Shown here: positions 1 through 7,631 of the stretch, one piece after another
How positions within the stretch are numbered: position 1 is the stretch's first letter
Layout of the letters: each line of letters opens with the position of its first letter
Source: Clostridium minihomine
GTDB taxonomy: Bacteria > Bacillota > Clostridia > Oscillospirales > Acutalibacteraceae
Length of the DNA stretch: 64,000 nt
Direction of reading: 5' to 3'
Assembly (NCBI RefSeq): GCF_900240385.1
Contig: NZ_OEQH01000001.1
Coordinates: 248,001 to 312,000, forward strand
The notes under the pieces: model-generated
Seen by the model: the letters and a program-made list of their open reading frames with translations, nothing else
Told to the model about the DNA's origin: nothing
Databases searched by the model: none
Program-made: the position numbers and the translations under genes

Positions 1-36
1 CAACTATCAATGTTGCGACTTTCTCTAAGTTATAAA

Positions 37-423
37 TCATCTACGTTTGACTTGCTTAATTGATTTAATTGAATTATACAGTCCCATCAGTGAAACTGGA
101 ATCAGCAACAAATAAACTTTATCTATAAATCTTTCTTTAGGGTATGAAAAGGCTTGGCCTGTTATCATTTCTGCTATTCCACTGGCTATGAATAGTAAGA
201 TAATTGATACGATAAGGAATATTAAAAAAAGTTTATTACTTAGTTTTATACTATCTGAGAAAGCCTTATTTATTATAAAGCTAATTAACATTCCTAATAA
301 AAGGAACAACCAAAGAAACAACTCGTTCAGTTTAAGCACTAATGTTGCTGACCAAACAATTATAAAAGCTATATGATACATAATTGATATTATCAAAACA
401 CTGTATTTTGTGGCTGAATTCAT
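37..423 (-). CDS. Small four-helix membrane protein, unknown function
   Basis: A 128-residue protein of almost continuous hydrophobic stretches, with about four membrane segments (near residues 7-28, 33-51, 63-83 and 101-118) and a basic C-terminus (KQVKRR). The ATG at 423 has a GGGGTGAT ribosome site about 6 bases upstream. It lies 21 bp downstream of the secreted protein at 445-1125 on the same strand, so the two are probably one transcript. I recognise no family. A small polytopic protein directly after a secreted, possibly membrane-active peptide would fit an immunity or export partner, but that is inferred from context only. Confidence 0.6.
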   Translation of the reverse strand: MNSATKYSVLIISIMYHIAFIIVWSATLVLKLNELFLWLFLLLGMLISFIINKAFSDSIKLSNKLFLIFLIVSIILLFIASGIAEMITGQAFSYPKERFIDKVYLLLIPVSLMGLYNSIKSIKQVKRR

Positions 424-444
424 AAACCAATCACCCCAACTAAA

Positions 445-1125
445 TTACCAAAATTCAATATATCCATTGTTTGGCCTTGCATCAATAGAATCAATTCCCT
501 TTGCTATAATTAATCCTGGTGAAAAATCTATTGCAGCAAATATGAATTTAACACCATAAGCTTCAACCCATGTGGCACCTTGTACCATTCCCCAACGCAG
601 TAAAGTGGATTTGACTTTACTAATAATTACACTTTTTACAAGCTTTTTGGCTTCCGCCTCACCAACTTGTTTAATTAATGCACGAATACTGGTTGCACCT
701 AATTTACTAAGTCCCCCACCTATCACAATATCAATTGCAGCACCAACTTTTTCAACAGTATTTAGATGCCACCATGGAGCATCGCTATTTAAAGTATATT
801 TGGATGCGGAGCGAGATGATGAATAGCTACTTTTTAACATTGCTTCAACATCATTTTTGAACTGCTCTTTATTTCCGGTATTGTAATGATTGTCAACAGC
901 TTCGTTAAGTAAATAGTCAAAAAAGGCCGCTTCTTCTTCTGACATTTTGTTTCGATCATAACCTGTTTGGCTTAAATCTAAATTTAAAAATCGTTCAGGA
1001 ATTGTTACAGAAGTATCATAACTTTGTTTAAGAGTAATGGTGCTGTTTTCAGCGGCAAAAGCCGGAACACTTAAGCTCAATACCATTGATAGTGTCAGTA
1101 TAAAGCTTAGCATCTTAGTAGTCAA
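445..1125 (-). CDS. Secreted bacteriocin-like protein
   Basis: A 226-residue protein with a clear signal peptide (residues 1-24, cleavage probable after AFA before AEN). The mature N-terminal half is polar and rich in Ser, Glu and Asn. Residues ~125-215 are Gly- and Ala-rich with amphipathic or hydrophobic helices (around GGGLSKLGA and FAAIDFSPGLIIAKG), and the protein ends in aromatic ...YIEFW. Secreted length plus a hydrophobic, glycine-rich C-terminal half recall large non-lanthionine bacteriocins of the geobacillin-26 type, but I cannot confirm homology. The start is a TTG at 1125 with AGGAA upstream; an internal ATG (Met5) is an alternative. The gene is followed closely by a four-helix membrane protein. 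Confidence 0.65.
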   Translation of the reverse strand: MTTKMLSFILTLSMVLSLSVPAFAAENSTITLKQSYDTSVTIPERFLNLDLSQTGYDRNKMSEEEAAFFDYLLNEAVDNHYNTGNKEQFKNDVEAMLKSSYSSSRSASKYTLNSDAPWWHLNTVEKVGAAIDIVIGGGLSKLGATSIRALIKQVGEAEAKKLVKSVIISKVKSTLLRWGMVQGATWVEAYGVKFIFAAIDFSPGLIIAKGIDSIDARPNNGYIEFW

Positions 1126-1196
1126 CTTTTTATATAATTCCTGGCTTTCTAAATTTTTATTATAATTTTGGTATGTTTGACTTGGAACTCATTGCT

Positions 1197-1426
1197 CTTA
1201 AACCAATGGAATTACTCCCTAAAAATACTTTTATTTGACCTGCTGTTCATTATAGAGTTTCACCCGGTGAGGTTTTTGCTTTCAGCGTGATGTCGCAAAA
1301 AGAACTGATTTTCGCCAATTCAAACTATCCCGCATATCAAACCGACAAATGCAAGAAGAAATTTTTACACCACGGGATTATCAAAAACCGCAGTTGGATT
1401 TTGCTGATATTCTGGCAGCCATATAA
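1197..1426 (+). pseudogene. Decayed C-terminal fragment of a WYL-domain transcriptional regulator
   Basis: An open stretch from 1271 to the TAA at 1424-1426 encodes 51 residues containing GFCFQR, then TDFRQFKLSRIS and EEIFTPRDY. This matches the end of WYL domains (aromatic-C-x-x-R ... DFRxFRLxRI ... F-x-P-x-D). In another frame just upstream (1209-1229) LKPMELL resembles the motif preceding the WYL core, at the right distance. Stops and a frame change separate the two parts, and no helix-turn-helix remains. A rho-independent terminator follows. The remaining bases to 1678 show no gene. Confidence 0.42.
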
Positions 1427-1456
1427 ACAAAAATTCTTTTTGCACGATTAATCCAC

Positions 1457-1491
1457 AAACCCGCACAGGAACACGTTCTGTGCGGGTTTTT
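1457..1491 (+). terminator. Rho-independent terminator after the WYL remnant
   Basis: The 12-base arms AAACCCGCACAG (1457-1468) and CTGTGCGGGTTT (1478-1489) pair perfectly around a 9-base loop and run into a T tract. The orientation fits termination of the decayed plus-strand gene just upstream. Confidence 0.75.
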
Positions 1492-1678
1492 CTCTATCAT
1501 TTTTTGATGTTCACATTCCCTGAAAATATAGAAAAAGCGGCGTGAAGCTATAAAGTGATATGTCGTTATAGCTCCATTTCGCTGCTTTTTTGCTTTTTTC
1601 ACAGGGACTTTAACAGGACTATCTTTTAGCGGTTCTGCTTTTTAGGGCTGCAATGCTTTGTGATCGGTTTCAAGAACG

Positions 1679-3487
1679 CTACAGTTCATTTATCGTATCA
1701 GTTATCGCCATATTCCGAATCCGTTTTGAAGGAACATAGACCGCAGCAATAGCGGCAATGAAAACAAACAAGATGATTATTATAATAGGAAGAATGGGGA
1801 TACTCCAAGTGGCGTAGTTAAAGTGAGAGGTAATAAGATGGTCATATAACAACTTGCTAAGCAGCAAACCCGCTACACAGCCAACGATACCCCCAGAGAC
1901 AGCATAGGTAAATGCCTCGGCAGCAATCATTTTTGTTAACTGGTGTTCGTCCATACCAACGGCACGCATGGCTCCATACTGCTTTATTCTTGCAGACACA
2001 CTCATAGAAATACTGTTCATAATATTGAGTACGGTAACCAAAGTAATAATTGCCAAAAATCCATAGACAAAGAACAAAAATGCCAGATAAGTGCTGGTGG
2101 TACGGTGCTCACGCTTGTCACTAAACGTGTATTTTTCACCGACTGCATTACGGATGGCTGTCACGTTCTCGTCCGTTGCGTCTTTCGTTGTCTGTATCAT
2201 AATAAGAGAATAATCAGTGATACCAGTCAGATGTGCAAAAGTTTCACCAGAAGTAATAACCGTTATTTTACCATTTGTGTTGCCATCACTGCTGAAAGGG
2301 TCATATTTCAGCAAACCGGCAATTTCAAATTCCTCATTGCCGACCCTTATTTTATCGCCTATCTCTAAGGGGCTATCTTTGTCCCAAGTTGCAAGTACAT
2401 AATGGCTGTTACCATATACCTTTGAAATATCACTGCCTTTTCTAAGCTGCTGATCCTTTCTCAGACAATCTAAATCAAATTTATCATAAGAAATCAAATC
2501 AATCGTACTTGATAAAACATTCTCTTTTTTGATTTCTGCCGGAATATCAAAATTGCTCCTGCGCCCAAAAACACGTTCTACCCCTTCCATTCCGCTAACC
2601 GTATCAAGCAATTTGCTGTCTACTGAATTGGAACTGTCACTACTGAAAATGTTAATGTCAGAAGTATTCGACGACTGCGGTATAAGGTAGCTGATAAACT
2701 CGATGAAAACAGAAAAGCTCAAAAAAAGAATAATACTAAGTGCAAAAGAGCTCGTCATAAGTATTAAGTTTTTCTTTACTGATATTGCATGGTGAATCCC
2801 AAGGGCAGTTTCAATTTTGAAAGAACGGCTCTTTACTGCATGGCGAATATTTGTGTTTTCTGAATTGCCCGATACTGCTGTTACGGGCGATACTTTAGCA
2901 GCTCGTTTTGCCGGAGAACTGGCGGCGATAAGAACGGTAACAACACCCACAATCATTCCGCTGACAATGCCAATGATGCTGATCCCGAACAGAGGAATAT
3001 GAGAAAATTCTTCACTGACAAGGAGGCGCAAAGCAGCGCACAAGCCCCATGAGGTTACAATTCCAAGCACAATACCAATCGGAACCGCAGTTTTACACCA
3101 ATTTAGAGCTTCCAGCCTGACAAAACGGATAATTTGCTGTTTGCTCATTCCAATACAGCGCATCATGCCAAAAAACTTTGTTCTCTGGGCTACACTGCTA
3201 TTGATGCTGCTTGAAATCATCAGTACCCCGGCAATCAGTATCAGGAAAAACAACACAGCCGAAATCAATAAAAGTGTTTGTCCCATTATACTGCTGAACA
3301 AGTCTTGAAACGACAGGTTGCCATGTTTCTTCAGCAGTCTTGCTTGCTCCATTTTGGCGCCCATTTCGGCCATGCTGAACACGGCTGTTACCATGAACAC
3401 AGAAAAGATGATACACAGAAGCGTCATGCGGTTCTGCCGTTTGTGTACTTTTGCAGAAATCGGAATAAGGCTAAGATAGCTTTTCAT
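1679..3487 (-). CDS. ABC transporter permease, FtsX/MacB type
   Basis: A 602-residue membrane protein with two FtsX-like modules. An N-terminal anchor (about residues 23-42) is followed by helices near 70-95, 130-155 and 175-195, then a second half with an anchor near 240-262, a large extracytoplasmic region (about 270-465) and helices near 475-500, 525-548 and 568-592. Both modules carry the cytoplasmic signature around MMRCIGMSKQQI and MRAVGMDEHQL. It overlaps the 3' end of the ATPase gene and forms with it a MacB/LolCDE-like exporter of the kind used in Firmicutes for peptide, antibiotic or envelope-stress export. The upstream two-component pair probably controls it. The substrate cannot be read from the sequence. 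Confidence 0.9.
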   Translation of the reverse strand: MKSYLSLIPISAKVHKRQNRMTLLCIIFSVFMVTAVFSMAEMGAKMEQARLLKKHGNLSFQDLFSSIMGQTLLLISAVLFFLILIAGVLMISSSINSSVAQRTKFFGMMRCIGMSKQQIIRFVRLEALNWCKTAVPIGIVLGIVTSWGLCAALRLLVSEEFSHIPLFGISIIGIVSGMIVGVVTVLIAASSPAKRAAKVSPVTAVSGNSENTNIRHAVKSRSFKIETALGIHHAISVKKNLILMTSSFALSIILFLSFSVFIEFISYLIPQSSNTSDINIFSSDSSNSVDSKLLDTVSGMEGVERVFGRRSNFDIPAEIKKENVLSSTIDLISYDKFDLDCLRKDQQLRKGSDISKVYGNSHYVLATWDKDSPLEIGDKIRVGNEEFEIAGLLKYDPFSSDGNTNGKITVITSGETFAHLTGITDYSLIMIQTTKDATDENVTAIRNAVGEKYTFSDKREHRTTSTYLAFLFFVYGFLAIITLVTVLNIMNSISMSVSARIKQYGAMRAVGMDEHQLTKMIAAEAFTYAVSGGIVGCVAGLLLSKLLYDHLITSHFNYATWSIPILPIIIIILFVFIAAIAAVYVPSKRIRNMAITDTINEL

Positions 3488-4166
3488 TCACGGCACCTCC
3501 TAAATCGGTTAGTATGCCGTCTGACACTTGCAGTATCCGGTCTGCGGTCTGTGCGATACTTCGGCTATGGGTAATCATAACAATGGTCTGCTGATACTTT
3601 CTTGCAGCTTCTTTTAGCAAAGTAATCACTTCACTGCTGTTTTGCGTGTCCAAATTACCTGTCGGCTCGTCCGCAAGAATCAGCGATGGCCGCGTAATGA
3701 GCGCACGGCCGATTGCTACACGCTGTTGCTGTCCACCTGATAATTGACTGGGTAAATGGTGGCGGCGTTCTTTTAAATTCAGTACCGTAAGTAGTTCTTC
3801 AAGATGCTTTTTATCGGGCTTTTGATAATCAAGAAGTACGGGAAATATGATGTTTTGCTCCACATTCAATTCTGGAATCAGATTAAAGCTTTGAAAAATA
3901 AATCCAATATTTCTGCGCCGAAAAATGGTCAAGCTGCTGTCTTTCATGGAAAAAATATCTTTACCGTCGATAAACACCTTGCCGGAAGTGGGCACATCGA
4001 GCGCACCTACCATATTTAGAAGTGTACTCTTGCCGGAGCCGGATTCCCCGACGATTGCTACAAATTCACCTTTCGGAACAGAAAAGCTGATATCTTTTAG
4101 CGCATGTACGGCAGCTTCACCGCTGCCATAGGTTTTAGAAATTGATTTCACTTCCAATAAATTCAT
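3471..4166 (-). CDS. ABC transporter ATP-binding protein, MacB/LolD family
   Basis: A 231-residue ATPase with Walker [13 protein letters not shown]-loop [12 protein letters not shown], signature [15 protein letters not shown], Walker [13 protein letters not shown] and switch histidine in MITHS. These are the marks of the LolD/MacB/SalX group that partners FtsX permeases. The ATG at 4166 is preferred over an in-frame start 63 bases upstream, because GAAAGAGGA lies just before it and family members begin at this point. Its end overlaps the start of the permease by 17 bp, implying translational coupling. It energises the 1679-3487 permease. Confidence 0.95.
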   Translation of the reverse strand: MNLLEVKSISKTYGSGEAAVHALKDISFSVPKGEFVAIVGESGSGKSTLLNMVGALDVPTSGKVFIDGKDIFSMKDSSLTIFRRRNIGFIFQSFNLIPELNVEQNIIFPVLLDYQKPDKKHLEELLTVLNLKERRHHLPSQLSGGQQQRVAIGRALITRPSLILADEPTGNLDTQNSSEVITLLKEAARKYQQTIVMITHSRSIAQTADRILQVSDGILTDLGGAVNEKLS

Positions 4167-4234
4167 AGGTATCCTCTTTCTTTCTTGATGTTGAAAGATT
4201 ATCATGTCAACCTTACTGTCATATGACACTGAAC

Positions 4235-5272
4235 CTACAATTTTGTAGGAATTAAAAAATTGATTGTAAAAGCAGTGCCAATTTCTAATTCGCTGTCAAC
4301 CTCAATGGTTCCGTTGTGTGCTTCAACAATCGCTTTTGCAAGTGGCAGCCCAAGCCCGATGCCTTGTGTATCTTTCGAAAAACGACTGCGATAAAATCGT
4401 TTGAAAATATGATGTAAGTCCTCTGGGTGAATACCGCTTCCGTTGTCTTTTATCACTACTTGAATCACAGACGTAAGTTGTTTCCATTCCATATGAATCG
4501 CATTTCCTTTTTTCGTATGGTCAAAAGCGTTTTTAACAATATTACTGATTGCTTCCATCAGCCAATTACGGTCACAGAATAACGTGATGTCATTATCGCC
4601 AGACAAAAATAATTCCTTTTCCTCTTGCTTGGCCCGGAATGAAAAGTGCTTTTCTATATTACCCATTATTTCAGATACGTTTTCTCTCGCTTTCACAATC
4701 ATGATTGTTCCGGCATCGAGTTTCGTGATTTTCAAGAGGTTCTGCACAAGGATTTCTATTCTGTCAAGTTCCTGCTCTGAAAGAACAGCAAACCCTTTGA
4801 TTGTCGGTAAATCTTTTGCTTCTTCCTGCAGAAGCCCGTTATAAATATTAAGAGCAGCAAGCGGAGTTTTCAACTGGTGAGAAATATCGGATAGGGTATC
4901 TTTTAAAAACTTTTTTGCGTTTTCTTCATTTTCAGCGTGGGCATTCAAAATAGAAACTAAGGAATTTACTTCATGGAATAGCCGATATAGCTCGCCTTCC
5001 TCATCACATTCAATACGTGCATTTTGATTTCCAGAAATATATTCTTTAATTTGCATTACCGCATTTTCCATGATGATATTTTGTTCCTTGAAATACCGAT
5101 AAACGATTGCCAATATCAAGAGGCTCATGCACAAGGAACATATTAATACATACAATGCTGCATTTTCAAATTTCAAACTTATGAAAATAACAGAAATCAA
5201 GGTGAATGCTGCTGTCAGCAGCAGTACCAAACAAAAAAGTTCTTTGATTTTCCTGTTTATCAGTAGTTTCAT
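4235..5272 (-). CDS. Sensor histidine kinase
   Basis: A 345-residue kinase with two close N-terminal helices (about residues 11-33 and 39-60) and almost no extracytoplasmic loop, a layout common in intramembrane-sensing kinases linked to ABC exporters. A HAMP-like linker leads to the dimerisation helix with the phosphoacceptor His in DISHQLKTPL. The ATPase domain has the N box NIVKNAFDH, the G1 box DNGSGI and the G2 box GIGLGL. The ATG at 5272 has a GAGGT site 5 bases upstream and follows the regulator stop by 8 bp; an ATG 27 bases further up would overlap that gene. It probably senses through, or together with, the neighbouring ABC transporter. Confidence 0.93.
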   Translation of the reverse strand: MKLLINRKIKELFCLVLLLTAAFTLISVIFISLKFENAALYVLICSLCMSLLILAIVYRYFKEQNIIMENAVMQIKEYISGNQNARIECDEEGELYRLFHEVNSLVSILNAHAENEENAKKFLKDTLSDISHQLKTPLAALNIYNGLLQEEAKDLPTIKGFAVLSEQELDRIEILVQNLLKITKLDAGTIMIVKARENVSEIMGNIEKHFSFRAKQEEKELFLSGDNDITLFCDRNWLMEAISNIVKNAFDHTKKGNAIHMEWKQLTSVIQVVIKDNGSGIHPEDLHHIFKRFYRSRFSKDTQGIGLGLPLAKAIVEAHNGTIEVDSELEIGTAFTINFLIPTKL

Positions 5273-5280
5273 CGTACACC

Positions 5281-5967
5281 TCAATTCACAGTATTCCATT
5301 TATATCCCATGCGCCGAACCGTCACTATTTTTTGAGGTTTGCTCGGATCGTCCTCAATTTTTGTACGCAGTCTGCGTATATACACCGTAAGAGTATTGCT
5401 GTCTATATAGTTTTCATCACAATCCCATAATTGGCTTAAAATCTGTTCCGGCGAAAGAACAATATCGGGATTTTCCATAAACAGGTACAATAATTTATAT
5501 TCACTTGCTGTTAAGTCAAGCTGTTCTTCCTTTTTATAGACTTCTCTTTTTAACAATTGCATTTTTATGCCATTAGAATTTAGTTCCGGCTCTGCTTGAT
5601 TAAAATGATCGCTTCTGCGAAGTAAAGCATTGATTCTTGATAGAAACACTGCCAGTTTGAAAGGCTTTGTGATATAATCGTCGCCTCCTATATCCAGTCC
5701 CATTATAATGTCGGTTTCTTCATCGGCCGCCGTCAGAAACATAATCGGTACTTTTGAGGTTTGACGAATTTTTCTGCATAAATCATAGCCAGAGCCATCG
5801 GGAAGCGACACGTCCAAAATGACCAAATCATATGTTCCGTTTTTCCATAACGTTTCTGCTTCAAGATTTGTACGGGCAACCTCTATTTCGTATTCTTGCT
5901 TTTTCATAGCAAAAGATAACCCATGAATTAAACTCAAATCATCTTCAACAAAGAAAATGCGTTTCAT
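5281..5967 (-). CDS. OmpR-family response regulator
   Basis: A 228-residue regulator with a receiver domain (acidic pair near residues 8-9, phosphoacceptor Asp in VILDVSLPDGSG, conserved Lys in KPF) and a C-terminal winged helix with the recognition region SNTLTVYIRRLRTKIE and terminal RRMGYKW. It is the first gene of a four-gene run (regulator, kinase, ATPase, permease) reading to lower coordinates, with 8-bp, 68-bp and overlapping junctions. The AAAGGA site before the ATG at 5967 supports the start. Its likely target is the transporter operon. Confidence 0.95.
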   Translation of the reverse strand: MKRIFFVEDDLSLIHGLSFAMKKQEYEIEVARTNLEAETLWKNGTYDLVILDVSLPDGSGYDLCRKIRQTSKVPIMFLTAADEETDIIMGLDIGGDDYITKPFKLAVFLSRINALLRRSDHFNQAEPELNSNGIKMQLLKREVYKKEEQLDLTASEYKLLYLFMENPDIVLSPEQILSQLWDCDENYIDSNTLTVYIRRLRTKIEDDPSKPQKIVTVRRMGYKWNTVN

Positions 5968-5990
5968 TTGTTTTCAACGTCCTTTCTTTT

Positions 5991-6158
5991 TTAAAGGGGG
6001 TGCCGTCTATTCATAGGCTTTTCCGCGCCTTTTGGAATCGGCCGCATACGGCTGAAACAGGCAACCCCTGGTATGCGGTTTCCTTCACATAGCTTTTGTG
6101 CCCGACGCTCTGAAATGCTTGATTTTTTCGCAGTTTCGAAGGAAAAAATAGATTCCAT
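5991..6158 (-). CDS. Small helix-turn-helix protein
   Basis: A 55-residue protein matching a frequent clostridial mini-family: an N-terminal FSFETAKK...ISERRAQKLCEGNRIPG helix-turn-helix followed by IPKGAEKP. Family members usually read RFGRSWxIPKDAEKP in the second part; here it is CFSRMRPIPKGAEKP, so some binding residues have drifted. The ATG at 6158 has AAGGGA about 10 bases upstream. It sits just upstream of the response regulator on the same strand and could be a small regulator of that operon or a relic of a mobile element, where such genes are common. Confidence 0.55.
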   Translation of the reverse strand: MESIFSFETAKKSSISERRAQKLCEGNRIPGVACFSRMRPIPKGAEKPMNRRHPL

Positions 6159-6553
6159 CACATGACCGTCCCTTCGTTTGCAAACAATGTTACCAATCAA
6201 TTATATACGGACAGCCGAATCCTATCAATGTGCAGGCACAATTAATCTGATTTATTCTTATCCATGATACGTTTGATGTAATCATAAGAGATTCAGGCAG
6301 CCGAAACAGAGGGCGAATAAATGTCCAAAACAAAATATGGAAGGAAAAGCGTTGCAGTCTTTTGAGGGTTGCAGCGTTTTTTGTGCTTCTTTGGGAATTG
6401 GTAGTGAAAGTAAAGTTTCTTATTAAGCATAGGGCGATCACTTCTGCATTTTGCCATGTTTGTTGGCCAGTGTCTAAAACCGGAAAGAAGCGGCGGGGGA
6501 TGGACGGGCGAAAAGAGACAGTGAAAATCAAGTTTCGCGTTACGGAAGAAGGT

Positions 6554-6600
6554 GCCTTGGTGCCATAAATCGTCCTGCCTATGACACCAAGGCTTATGGC
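6554..6600. repeat. Two interlocked inverted repeats
   Basis: GCCTTGGTG (6554-6562) is complementary to CACCAAGGC (6585-6593), and GCCATAA (6562-6568) is complementary to TTATGGC (6594-6600). The order A-B-A'-B' means the two stems would form a pseudoknot or alternate with one another in RNA. It lies about 40 bases upstream of the MerR gene's candidate promoter. No function is recognised. Confidence 0.5.
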
Positions 6601-6624
6601 AAAGGCGTTTATTTACGATGTCCT

Positions 6625-6652
6625 TTTGCAAAACAAAAAAGTATGATACAAT
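6625..6652 (+). promoter_or_regulatory. Candidate promoter of the MerR gene
   Basis: TTTGCA (6625-6630) and TACAAT (6647-6652) are separated by 16 bp, about 40 bases before the coding region. The -35 is only a partial match, so this is tentative. Confidence 0.35.
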
Positions 6653-6692
6653 GAAGAAAAAATTTGTCTAGCACAAAGGTTTGGGGGCTGCA

Positions 6693-7532
6693 ATGGATAT
6701 ACAAAGACTGACAGTAGGGCAGATGGCAAAACTAAACAGAGTAACATCAGAAACTTTGCGCCACTATGACCGAACAGGATTGTTGAGCCCCTGGCTGATC
6801 GATAAAAAAACCGGATACCGGTACTACCATATTAACCAAAGCGCTCGGCTTGATATGATTCAGTATTTACGGGCTTATGGCGTATCACTTGAAGAAATTC
6901 GTTTGCAGCTTGACACGAATGATTTCAATTCGTTATGCACCTTGCTGAGTGAACAGATGCGATTAATCGATAAAAGGATCGAGGATCTTAAATTAAGCCG
7001 CAAAGCGATTGAACGAATGATTAGGAACCATGAGCACCATAGGAATCTTCCCCCTGCCGGCACGATATTTTATGAATACATCCCCAAGCGAAACATATTT
7101 GTCCATAAATCTTCCATCAACTTCTTCGACCAGAATGAAACTGGCTATGAGTTAATGCTGCGCGAATTAAAACAGGATATTGTAGTACATAATCTTCCCT
7201 TTACCTATTTTCGCAATGTGGGCACGATGATACGGCAAGAACATCTGAAAGGGAGGAACTTGTTTTCAAATGAAGCGTTCTTCTTTGTTGAGGATGATTA
7301 TGCAGGCCCCGGAAATGTGGAGACACTCAGGGATGGGCTTTATATCTGCTTGTGTGCAAACGACTTTTCAAAAGAAATGGATTATGCCCGTTATCTTTTG
7401 AATCAAGTTGAGAAATCGGGATATACCATAGCTGGTGATTATGTGTGTGAAGTTATTGAAGAATTACCATGCCTGAATGATGCACTGCGTCATTTGTTTT
7501 TTAAGATACAGATACCAGTCGTACAGCTTTAA
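6693..7532 (+). CDS. MerR-family transcriptional regulator
   Basis: A 279-residue regulator with an N-terminal MerR winged helix (residues ~3-72: LTVGQMAKLNRVTSETLRHYD, then GYRYY and the second helix pair), a long dimerisation coiled coil (about 78-113), and a C-terminal effector domain reminiscent of GyrI-like domains. The ATG at 6693 is favoured over a TTG 12 bases upstream; GGTTTGGGGG precedes it. The next gene on the same strand has a promoter with the elongated 19-bp spacer that MerR proteins act on, so activation of 7632-8708 is the likely role. The effector cannot be read from the sequence. Confidence 0.9.
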   Translation: MDIQRLTVGQMAKLNRVTSETLRHYDRTGLLSPWLIDKKTGYRYYHINQSARLDMIQYLRAYGVSLEEIRLQLDTNDFNSLCTLLSEQMRLIDKRIEDLKLSRKAIERMIRNHEHHRNLPPAGTIFYEYIPKRNIFVHKSSINFFDQNETGYELMLRELKQDIVVHNLPFTYFRNVGTMIRQEHLKGRNLFSNEAFFFVEDDYAGPGNVETLRDGLYICLCANDFSKEMDYARYLLNQVEKSGYTIAGDYVCEVIEELPCLNDALRHLFFKIQIPVVQL

Positions 7533-7540
7533 AATAAGAC

Positions 7541-7571
7541 TTGACATTTTTGTAACAAAAGGGTTTATACT
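7541..7571 (+). promoter_or_regulatory. MerR-type promoter with 19-bp spacer and palindromic operator
   Basis: The -35 TTGACA (7541-7546) and -10 TATACT (7566-7571) are near consensus but separated by 19 bp instead of 17, the hallmark of MerR-activated promoters. A perfect 13-base inverted repeat, TTTTGTAACAAAA (7548-7560), lies between them. It sits between a MerR gene and a dehydrogenase gene. The promoter geometry is read directly; MerR control is inferred. Confidence 0.75.
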
Positions 7572-7631
7572 ATTCTTAACAGTTCACTGATATATTGCAG
7601 CCACAACTAAATTTAAGTAGGAGGTAATAGC

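Larger units (their letters stand above)
6159..6692. other. Intergenic stretch without a convincing gene
   Basis: Several overlapping open frames cross this region but none has a ribosome site or recognisable composition. It holds an interlocked inverted-repeat structure at 6554-6600 and a candidate promoter at 6625-6652 for the MerR gene. Confidence 0.5.

Noticed and set aside
1381-1602. 73-codon minus-strand frame
   Set aside because: It runs through a plus-strand terminator hairpin and the WYL remnant; no ribosome site.
6190-6631. Two overlapping minus-strand frames of about 112 codons
   Set aside because: No ribosome site, no recognisable pattern, rich in His, Cys, Arg and Pro as in random frames.
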